From contig JAOUIM010000183.1 in NCBI GenBank assembly GCA_029884035.1, forward strand, positions 1 through 7,177: a DNA stretch of 7,177 nucleotides. The letters run 5' to 3'. This stretch comes from Aquincola sp. (GTDB lineage Bacteria > Pseudomonadota > Gammaproteobacteria > Burkholderiales > Burkholderiaceae_C). The translations under genes were made by a program, and so were the position numbers. Positions 1-4,972 of this stretch are shown here, piece by piece (position 1 is the stretch's first letter; each line of letters opens with the position of its first letter). Under the pieces are notes generated by a model, which saw only the letters and a list, made by a program, of their open reading frames with translations, was not told the origin of the DNA and ran no database searches.

Positions 1-47
1 AGGCGCGGAGAATGCATGAAAGGTGTTGCGTTCAGCCCCTTTGCTTT
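1..47 (+). other. Edge sequence; possible end of an upstream gene
   Basis: No protein can be recognised in this stub. One reading frame (starting at base 2) closes with a TGA at 17-19. That would place a gene end just before the inverted repeat at 48-83, as expected for an upstream cistron of the transporter operon such as the binding protein or ATPase. Another frame stays open to a TGA at 73-75, inside the repeat. Too little is visible to choose between them. Confidence 0.25.
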
Positions 48-83
48 GGTGACTTTCATTTGGGGCCGCAAATGAAAGTCACC
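48..83. repeat. Perfect 15-bp inverted repeat (strong hairpin)
   Basis: The arm GGTGACTTTCATTTG (48-62) is perfectly complementary to CAAATGAAAGTCACC (69-83), with a 6-nt loop GGGCCG. A very GC-rich tail follows (84-106). There is no T-tract, so it is not a classic intrinsic terminator. From memory, similar CTTTC/GAAAG palindromes followed by GC-rich sequence are dispersed in intergenic regions of many Burkholderiales genomes, so this may be a degenerate copy. Alternatives are an operator or an intercistronic hairpin that lowers read-through into the permeases. The inverted repeat is certain; its role is not. Confidence 0.8.
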
Positions 84-109
84 CGGCCGCCGGGCCGGGA
101 CCCGGCACG

Positions 110-997
110 GTGGCAGTAGCCAAGAGCATGCAAGCGCGAAGCATTCACGCGTACTTGATGCTGCTTCCAGCATTTGTATTGCTGCTGGCTTTCACGCATG
201 TGCCGGCGATCGCCACGCTGATCGACAGCTTCTACTCCACGCCGCGCGGCAGCCGACCCGCGGTGTGGGTGGGGCTGGAGAACTACCGGGTGATGGCCGG
301 CGACCCGGTGTTCTGGAAGGCACTGACCAACAACCTGTGGTTCGCGCTCGCGACGATCCCGGCCTCGATCGGGCTGGCGCTCGTGATGGCACTGTGGGTC
401 AACGAGCGCATCGCCGGCCGCGCGTTCCTGCGCATGGCCTACTTCACGCCCACCGTGCTGCCGATGGTGGCCGTGGCCAACATCTGGCTGTTCTTCTACA
501 CGCCGCAGTACGGGCTGCTCGAGCAGGTGCGCGGCGCGTTCGGCCTGCCGGCGCAGAACTGGCTCGGCGACCAGCGCACCGCGCTCGGCGCCGTCACGGT
601 GGTGGCCGTGTGGAAAGAGGCGGGCTTCTTCATGATCTTCTATCTCGCCGCGCTGCAGGGCCTGAACCCGAGCCTGCGCGAGGCGGCGGCGATCGAGGGC
701 GCGTCGCGCTGGACCTTCTTCCGGCGCGTGCAGTGGCCGCTGCTGATGCCAACCACGCTTTTCGTGATGGTCAATGCGGTGATTAACGCCGTGCGCATGG
801 TCGACCACATCGTCGTGCTCACGCGTGGCGGCCCCGACAATGCGTCGACCCTGCTGCTGTTCCATCTGTACCAGGTGGGCTTCAATTTCTGGGACAGCGG
901 CTACGCGGCGGCGCTGACGATGGTGCTGCTGGCGCTGCTGGGCGGCGTTGCGCTGCTGCAGTTCTTCGTGCTCGACCGCCGGGTGCACTACAAGTGA
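110..997 (+). CDS. ABC sugar/glycerol-phosphate-type transporter permease, UgpA/MalF-like
   Basis: This is one of the two inner-membrane permease subunits of a CUT1-family ABC importer, which form the channel that accepts substrate from a periplasmic binding protein. The 295-residue length is normal for the family. About six membrane segments are apparent (roughly residues 14-32, 72-97, 105-130, 157-182, 211-230, 266-288). The cytoplasmic EAA loop that docks on the ATPase is clear at about 186-212 (REAAAIEGASRWTFFRRVQW). The start is uncertain: GTG at 110 has no good ribosome site and follows the GC-rich tail of the inverted repeat, while ATG at 128 (residue 7) is an alternative. The stop overlaps the next gene's start by 4 bp (GTGA), implying translational coupling. 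The substrate cannot be read from the permease; a sugar or glycerol-3-phosphate-like compound is the family expectation. Confidence 0.9.
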   Translation: MAVAKSMQARSIHAYLMLLPAFVLLLAFTHVPAIATLIDSFYSTPRGSRPAVWVGLENYRVMAGDPVFWKALTNNLWFALATIPASIGLALVMALWVNERIAGRAFLRMAYFTPTVLPMVAVANIWLFFYTPQYGLLEQVRGAFGLPAQNWLGDQRTALGAVTVVAVWKEAGFFMIFYLAALQGLNPSLREAAAIEGASRWTFFRRVQWPLLMPTTLFVMVNAVINAVRMVDHIVVLTRGGPDNASTLLLFHLYQVGFNFWDSGYAAALTMVLLALLGGVALLQFFVLDRRVHYK

Positions 998-1833
998 ACC
1001 CCACCATCCGCGCCACGCGCCTGGTCTACAACGATCCGGGCTGGCTCGACACGCTGGCGGCGTGGCTGCTCGCGCTGCTCTGGATCCTGCCGCTGGCCTA
1101 CGCAGTGTGGACGGCGTTCCACCCCGGCGAGTATTCGACACGCTTTGCCTTGCTTGCGCCGCTGACGCTGGACAACTTCGCGCGCGCCTGGGCCGCGGCG
1201 CCCTTCGCGCGCTACTTCGTCAACACGGTGATGCTCGTCACGATGGTGCTGGCCTGCCAGCTCGTGCTGTCCACGCTCGCGGCGTACGCCTTCGCGCGCT
1301 ACGAATTCCGAGGCAAGAACGTCCTGTTCGCACTCGTGCTGGTGCAGCTGATGATCACCCCCGACATCCTGCTGGTCGAGAACTACAAGACGATGGCGCG
1401 CCTGGGCCTGGTCGACACGCTGCTGGCGATCGGGCTGCCGTACTTCGCATCGGCGTTCGCGATCTTCCTGCTGCGCCAGACCTTCAAGGGCATTCCCAAG
1501 GAGCTCGACGAGGCGGCGCGTGTCGAAGGCGCCGGCGCGCTGCAGATCCTGTGGCGCATCTACGTGCCGCTGGCGCGGCCGGTCTACGTGGCCTTCGCGC
1601 TGGTGTCGGTGAGCTTCCATTGGAACAACTTCCTGTGGCCGCTCATCATCACCAACACCACCAACGCACGCCCGTTGACCGTGGGCCTGCAGGTGTTCTC
1701 GTCCACCGACCAGGGCATCGACTGGTCGGTCATCACCGCGGCCACATTGATGAGCGCCGCCCCGCTGCTGGTGGCTTTCCTCTTGTTCCAGCGCCAGTTC
1801 GTGCAGAGCTTCATGCGCGCCGGTATCAAGTAG
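994..1833 (+). CDS. ABC sugar/glycerol-phosphate-type transporter permease, UgpE/MalG-like
   Basis: This is the second permease of the same importer, 279 residues, starting with GTG at 994 inside the stop region of the first permease (GTGA overlap). It has the MalG/UgpE layout: an N-terminal membrane segment (about 22-41), further segments near 76-100, 108-128 and 145-162, an EAA loop at about 170-195 (DEAARVEGAGALQILWRIY, then VPLARP), and a final segment near 247-265. The WNNFLWPLIIT stretch (210-220) and the QSFMRAGIK carboxy terminus are typical of this subunit type. No ATPase or binding-protein gene follows, so those partners must lie upstream of the window or elsewhere. The protein almost certainly pairs with the 110-997 product; substrate identity is not determinable here. 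Confidence 0.9.
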   Translation: MNPTIRATRLVYNDPGWLDTLAAWLLALLWILPLAYAVWTAFHPGEYSTRFALLAPLTLDNFARAWAAAPFARYFVNTVMLVTMVLACQLVLSTLAAYAFARYEFRGKNVLFALVLVQLMITPDILLVENYKTMARLGLVDTLLAIGLPYFASAFAIFLLRQTFKGIPKELDEAARVEGAGALQILWRIYVPLARPVYVAFALVSVSFHWNNFLWPLIITNTTNARPLTVGLQVFSSTDQGIDWSVITAATLMSAAPLLVAFLLFQRQFVQSFMRAGIK

Positions 1834-2021
1834 GGCCCATCACCGTCCCGGCCGCGCCGTGCGGCCCTGCATCCCCGCAATCCCGACTTCGACGAAGGGG
1901 CATCGGCCGGCCGCGTCACGTTTGTTGTGCGCCACCCGACCAAGTCTGTACCAGCGCCGCATCTTGTCGCGGTGCTGTACGAAAACCAACCCCTTCCACC
2001 TTCCTCGTCTGGAGTCTCACC
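1834..2021. other. Intergenic region between permease operon and small exported protein
   Basis: No convincing gene lies here. Bases 1850-1866 form a 6-bp stem (GGCCGC/GCGGCC, 5-nt loop) just after the permease stop, without a T-run, so at best a weak or Rho-dependent end. Bases 1944-1952 read GTCTGTACC, nearly the same as GTCTGTATC on the other strand upstream of the sigma gene (3021-3029), a possible shared promoter element. A clear ribosome site GGAG (2011-2014) sits 7 bases before the ATG at 2022. No confident sigma-70 promoter was found. Confidence 0.5.
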
Positions 2022-2330
2022 ATGAAGTCGATCATCGCCGCCACCGCCCTGGCCTTCGCCTCGGCCGCTTCCTTTGCCGCCCCGGCCTTCGTCCTCCAGG
2101 GCGACGGCCTCGTGCCCAACCTGCAGGCCTTCACCAGCACGAAGACCCGCGCTGAGGTCCGTGCCGAGCTGTTCGCCTCGCGTGCGCGCATGGACTACGT
2201 GCACATGGGTGACGAGCTGGTCATGCGCGACCTGTTCATGAGCGTGCGCAATCTGGACGACGTGCACATGGAAGCCGTGCGCGCAACGGCCGACAAGCTC
2301 GCGGCGCGCAGCCAATACGGCGCCCAGTAA
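2022..2330 (+). CDS. Small exported Met/His-containing protein, possibly DUF4148-like
   Basis: This is a 102-residue protein with a strong ribosome site (GGAG, 7-base spacing). A typical signal peptide covers residues 1-19 or so (basic K2, Ala-rich core, AxA-type cleavage near SFAA-PAF), so the product is probably periplasmic. The TRAEVRAEL stretch (42-50) recalls the short periplasmic DUF4148-type proteins common in Burkholderiales, but the rest does not match well from memory. Residues 57-83 contain five methionines (57, 62, 68, 73, 83) and two His-Met pairs (H61-M62, H82-M83), which could bind soft metals or act as an oxidation sink; that is inference. The gene meets the ECF sigma gene tail to tail with no spacer (TAA at 2328-2330, opposite-strand stop at 2331-2333). 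Function unknown. Confidence 0.8.
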   Translation: MKSIIAATALAFASAASFAAPAFVLQGDGLVPNLQAFTSTKTRAEVRAELFASRARMDYVHMGDELVMRDLFMSVRNLDDVHMEAVRATADKLAARSQYGAQ

Positions 2331-2927
2331 TCAACGCGCGGCAACGCCGGTGGCGCGACGGTCGTCGGGCCACCGGTGCTGCATGCACTCACGCAGCGAC
2401 ATGCGGGCCCGGTGCAGGATCGTGCGGCAGTTGTCTGCCGAGATCGACAGCCGTTGGCAGATCTCGTCGGTGTCGAAGCCGAGCCATTCGCGCATCATGA
2501 ACACGCGCCGCGTCTGCGTCGGCAGGCATGACAGGCAGCCGTCCAATGTGGCCTTGAGCTGCTTGCGCTCGGTTTGCCCGTCGGGCTGCTGCCAGACGGG
2601 GATCTGTTCACGGTAATGGCCCGTCTCGTCGTACAGCGCGTCGATATCGTGAGCCAGCGGGTCGCTGTCGTCGGTTGCGGCCAGCGCCACCTGGCGCGTG
2701 CGCGCGGGCGAGCGGTACCAGTCGGCCACCTTGTGACGCAGGATCGACGTCGCCCAGGTGGCCAGCGTCGAATCGCCGCGCCGCTCGCCGTGCTGTTCAA
2801 GGACCGCGATCAGCGTGTCCTGAACCAGGTCTTCGGCCTGTGCGGCGTCGGCGAGCGCCATGCGCGCCTGGCGCATCAGGCGCTGGCGAAGGGCGGGCAG
2901 TTCGGCATCCAGCGGGATCAGGGTCAT
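2331..2927 (-). CDS. ECF-type RNA polymerase sigma-70 factor
   Basis: This 198-residue alternative sigma factor directs RNA polymerase to a specific promoter set. Region 2 covers about residues 10-73, with the core-binding AEDLVQDTLIAVLE stretch (31-44) and the DNA-melting part TWATSILRHKVADWYR (57-72). Region 4, the -35-binding helix-turn-helix, covers about 123-182 (LPTQTRRVFMMREWLG, DTDEICQRLSIS, RARMSLRECMQ). The carboxy half resembles the TIGR02943-type ECF group, which from memory often pairs with a short zf-HC2 protein. Five cysteines lie in the carboxy half (131, 134, 157, 167, 181), including a CxxC at 131-134. The ATG at 2927 has a weak GAGAA ribosome site. Its likely partner, at 3032, is divergent rather than downstream. 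Targets are unknown. Confidence 0.9.
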   Translation of the reverse strand: MTLIPLDAELPALRQRLMRQARMALADAAQAEDLVQDTLIAVLEQHGERRGDSTLATWATSILRHKVADWYRSPARTRQVALAATDDSDPLAHDIDALYDETGHYREQIPVWQQPDGQTERKQLKATLDGCLSCLPTQTRRVFMMREWLGFDTDEICQRLSISADNCRTILHRARMSLRECMQHRWPDDRRATGVAAR

Positions 2928-3031
2928 GGTGTTGTTCTCGGTGCTTCAACGGTTGCGGGCGGCTTGCGCTGCGGGCATGCTCTCAAGCAACAGTCATTGA
3001 TGCCATAACCCCCGAAGTACGATACAGACCC
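2928..3031. promoter_or_regulatory. Divergent promoter region between sigma factor and zinc-finger partner
   Basis: This 104-bp spacer must hold the promoters for both the sigma gene (-) and the zinc-finger gene (+). On the plus strand TTGATG (2997-3002) and GATACA (3021-3026), 18 bp apart, or TACGAT (3018-3023), 15 bp apart, could be weak -35/-10 boxes; transcription would then begin very close to the ATG at 3032. On the minus strand GTCTGTATC (3021-3029) resembles a sequence upstream of the small exported protein gene. All box assignments are tentative. Confidence 0.4.
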
Positions 3032-3244
3032 ATGGCTTGGATGCATTCCTGCAGACAAGTGGCAACGTTGCTGACGCGGTCGATGGACGAGCCACTCGAC
3101 TTCGTCGACCGCGTGCGCCTTCGCTTACACCTGCGCATCTGTGGCAACTGCGCACAGGTCGAGCAGCAGCTCGCGGCGCTGAAGTCCGCCGGCGACGAGT
3201 TGTTTGCGCAGGGCCTGGGCGACAAGCCGGCCCCGCGCGTATGA
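3032..3244 (+). CDS. Zinc-finger anti-sigma-like protein (zf-HC2 type)
   Basis: This is a 70-residue protein with the zinc-binding arrangement of ZAS anti-sigma factors: Cys7, then His33-x3-Cys37-x2-Cys40 (RLHLRICGNC). Such domains bind a partner sigma factor in the cytoplasm and release it on a redox or metal signal. There is no membrane segment after the finger, so it should be soluble. The ATG at 3032 was chosen; an ATG at 3041 (residue 4) keeps all four ligands and is equally possible, and neither has a clear ribosome site. The neighbouring ECF sigma gene, divergent across 104 bp, is the obvious partner. The Lrp gene begins 4 bp after the stop, suggesting co-transcription. The pairing is inferred from family habit and proximity. 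Confidence 0.85.
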   Translation: MAWMHSCRQVATLLTRSMDEPLDFVDRVRLRLHLRICGNCAQVEQQLAALKSAGDELFAQGLGDKPAPRV

Positions 3245-3248
3245 GCCC

Positions 3249-3680
3249 ATGGCGCTGTCGCTCGATGACACCGACCGGGCGTTGATTTCGCTGCTGCGGC
3301 AGGACGCGCGGGCCTCCGTGGCCACGCTCGCGGCGCGTCTGAAGGTCTCGCGCGGCACCGTCACCAATCGGCTGCGCAAGCTCGAGGACGCGCACGTGAT
3401 CGTCGGCTACACGGTCAAGCTGCGCCCCGATGCCGAGCCGGCCCACATCCGCGCATGGATGGGCGTGGTGGTCGACGGCAACCAGACGCGCGCCGTCATC
3501 GCCAGCCTGCTCGGCGAGCCGGCAGTGGCTGCGCTGCACGACACCAACGGCCGCTGGGACCTGCTGGCCGAGATTCAGGTGTCGTCGATGGCCGAGCTGT
3601 CGCAGGCGCTGGAGCGCATCCGCCTGATCAAGGGCATCGCCAACAGCGAGACCAGCATCCTGCTGACCAGCTACCGCTGA
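3249..3680 (+). CDS. Lrp/AsnC-family transcriptional regulator
   Basis: This 143-residue DNA-binding regulator belongs to the feast/famine family, members of which usually respond to an amino acid or related small ligand and form dimers or octamers. The amino-terminal helix-turn-helix spans about residues 5-55 (LDDTDRALISLLRQDAR, then LAARLKVSRGTVTNRLRKLE). The RAM ligand/oligomerisation domain covers about 66-140. The ATG at 3249 (MALSLDDTDR) matches the usual family start; the frame is open upstream to 3204 but that overlaps the zinc-finger gene and lacks homology. It begins 4 bp after that gene's stop, so the two may share a transcript. A degraded copy of codons 80-143 lies at 4785-4972 in the same orientation. 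The regulated target is not evident; the convergent neighbour is a cytochrome b561. Confidence 0.9.
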   Translation: MALSLDDTDRALISLLRQDARASVATLAARLKVSRGTVTNRLRKLEDAHVIVGYTVKLRPDAEPAHIRAWMGVVVDGNQTRAVIASLLGEPAVAALHDTNGRWDLLAEIQVSSMAELSQALERIRLIKGIANSETSILLTSYR

Positions 3681-3713
3681 GCGCAGCGACTCGCGGCGAG
3701 CCGAGCTGGCAGG

Positions 3714-4283
3714 TCAGCGCCAGGTGAGTCGCGGCAGCATGGCCTCGAGCACGCCGTCCCTGAGTACCCAATGGTGGACGAGGGCAGCCGCGGCGTGAAG
3801 TCCGGCGAGCCACATGATGGTGTCGCCCAGCAGCTTGTGCACATCCCCCCAATCGGCCCATCTGGCGATCGCCGACCCGGTGATCAGGGGCATGTCATCG
3901 ATGCGCAGCCCGCCCAGCAGCGTCAGCGGGTGTGACCCGCGGCCCAGCCCGAGGAATGCGGTGACGGGCAGTGCCAGCAGCAGTGCCCACAGCGCGCCAT
4001 GCGTCAACCGTGCCGCCAGTTGCATCCGTCGCGACATCATGGCCTGCGGGGTTGCCGGGCGCAGCGCCACCCAGACCAGGCGAAGCACCGTCAGCGCGAG
4101 GACCAGAAGCCCCAGCGACTCGTGCCACACGATGTCGCTGCGCGTGGCGGGGTCGACGCCTTGACGCATCAGGCGGCCGAAGCCGCCCGGACCGAGGATG
4201 AAGGCGATCAACACGACGATGGCCGTGACCCAATGGAAGGCACGGCTGACGGCGTCGTAGCGGGCGGTGGTCTGCAGTTTCAT
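3714..4283 (-). CDS. Cytochrome b561 (CybB-type) di-heme membrane protein
   Basis: This 189-residue inner-membrane protein is of the bacterial cytochrome b561 family, which carries two b hemes and passes electrons between quinol and other acceptors; the E. coli relative CybB is a superoxide:ubiquinone oxidoreductase. Four membrane segments are apparent (about 17-31, 52-74, 94-113, 149-175). The conserved heme-ligand histidines are present in expected places: H17 (AFHW), H54 (WHESLG), H149 (DVHKLLG) and H163 (GLHAAAAL). Length and start (MKLQTTARYDAVSRAFHW) are typical; the ribosome site is weak. Its 3' end faces the Lrp gene with a 33-bp gap. No catalase or YceI-like partner is adjacent. The physiological donor and acceptor are unknown. 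Confidence 0.9.
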   Translation of the reverse strand: MKLQTTARYDAVSRAFHWVTAIVVLIAFILGPGGFGRLMRQGVDPATRSDIVWHESLGLLVLALTVLRLVWVALRPATPQAMMSRRMQLAARLTHGALWALLLALPVTAFLGLGRGSHPLTLLGGLRIDDMPLITGSAIARWADWGDVHKLLGDTIMWLAGLHAAAALVHHWVLRDGVLEAMLPRLTWR

Positions 4284-4421
4284 GGGATGGCTGGAGAACT
4301 CGCGACCATTGTGTTGCGCCGATGTGAAGGGAACCTGAGGCGCAGGTGTCGCGGACGCAAATCGGCCGACATCGGGCCACGTCCGCGGCGCGCTGCATCG
4401 CGCAAGTCGCGCCGCGTCGGT
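4284..4421. other. Intergenic spacer upstream of cytochrome b561
   Basis: No gene is visible in these 138 bp. The spacer contains the stem-loop at 4384-4416 and must carry the cytochrome promoter on the minus strand, unless transcription reads through from the thiolase remnant. CACAAT (minus strand, 4308-4313) could be a -10 box but no good -35 lies at the right distance. Confidence 0.4.
4384..4416 (-). terminator. Stem-loop after the thiolase stop, possible relic terminator
   Basis: A 9-bp GC-only stem, CGCGGCGCG (4384-4392) with CGCGCCGCG (4408-4416), encloses a 15-nt loop. On the minus strand it begins 5 nt after the thiolase TGA (4422-4424), a usual place for a terminator, but no U-run follows. 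It could be a Rho-assisted end or simply chance in GC-rich DNA. Confidence 0.35.
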
Positions 4422-4796
4422 TCAGACCCGTTCGAGCACGAGCGCGATGCCCTGGCCGACGCCGATGCACATGGTGCACAGGGCGTAGCGGCCCTTGACG
4501 GTGTGCAGTTGGTTGACGGCGGTGGTGGCCAGCCGCGCGCCGCTGGCGCCCAACGGGTGGCCGAGCGCGATCGCGCCACCGTTGGAGTTGACGCGCGGGT
4601 CGTCGTCCGCGATACCGAGCTCGCGCAACACCGCCAGGCCCTGTGCAGCGAAGGCCTCGTTGAGTTCGATCACGTCGATCTGCGCCAGGCTCAGGCCGGT
4701 GAGTTCGAGCACGCGGCGCGTGGCCGGTGCCGGACCGATGCCCATGATGCGCGGCGGCACGCCCGCGGTGGCCATGCCGACCACGCGTGCGCGGTG
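4422..4796 (-). pseudogene. C-terminal fragment of a thiolase (acetyl-CoA acyltransferase, PcaF/PaaJ-like)
   Basis: The fragment encodes about 120-125 residues matching the carboxy-terminal third of a thiolase, an enzyme of about 390-400 residues that cleaves or forms 3-oxoacyl-CoA. Conserved blocks are visible in order: VVGMATAGVPPRIMGIGPAP, ELNEAFAAQ, NGGAIALGHPLGASGAR with the catalytic His, and CTMCIGVGQG with the second catalytic Cys. The amino-terminal two thirds, including the nucleophilic Cys, are absent. Reading upstream, the family-like sequence continues as RARVVGMA to about 4788-4796, and the frame then meets a TAG at 4806-4808. From there the DNA is homologous to an lrp gene on the other strand. 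No start codon or promoter is evident. Wording of the C-terminus favours the 3-oxoadipyl-CoA thiolase branch, with low certainty. It is almost surely inactive. Confidence 0.88.
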
Positions 4797-4972
4797 ATCA
4801 CCAGCCTAATCAGCGAGCTGGCAGTGGCGGCGCTGCGTGACGACTCCGGCTGCCGGGACCCGCTGGCTGGCTCGCGCCTGCCGTCGATGGCCGAGTGGTC
4901 GGTCGCGCTTGGGCGCTTGCTTCCGATAAGGGCATCGTCGGCTCCGGGACGCCAGCCGTGGCTGAAAAGCCA
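4785..4972 (+). pseudogene. Decayed 3' remnant of a second Lrp/AsnC-family gene
   Basis: Translated on the plus strand from 4785, this stretch aligns without gaps to codons 80-127 of the intact Lrp regulator at 3249-3680. My hand count gives 25 identities in 48 residues, for example AVIxSL, AVAAL, PSMAE against SSMAE, and the AL-x-R step. A single-base deletion near 4927 (CCGATAAGGG against CTGATCAAGGG) then shifts the frame; the other frame continues with KGI and a GSGTPAV/NSETSIL-like match to about 4972. The HTH-encoding 5' half is missing: homology stops at the thiolase junction. Conserved residues are replaced (for example W103 by R), consistent with decay. It ends at the lysR stop. Whether it is a local duplicate or an independent homologue cannot be told here. 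Confidence 0.85.

Noticed and set aside
56..1141. Minus-strand open frame of 361 codons opposite the first permease
   Set aside because: His/Arg/Gln-rich low-complexity product typical of antisense frames in GC-rich genes; the opposite strand encodes a clear permease with an EAA motif.
1850..1866. GGCCGC/GCGGCC stem as terminator of the permease operon
   Set aside because: Only 6 bp and no following T-run; expected by chance in this base composition.
948..2330. Long plus-strand open frame of 460 codons
   Set aside because: Its first 358 codons are an out-of-frame reading of the second permease and the spacer, rich in Arg/Ala/Gly with no family resemblance. Only the last 102 codons, from the ATG at 2022 with a good ribosome site and signal peptide, are a real gene.
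3204..3248. Upstream start for the Lrp regulator
   Set aside because: The 15 extra residues overlap the zinc-finger gene and are unlike the family amino terminus.
4959..4972. TGGCT-GAAA-AGCCA hairpin as lysR terminator
   Set aside because: The stem is 5 bp and no U-tract follows on the minus strand; it falls within the lrp remnant.
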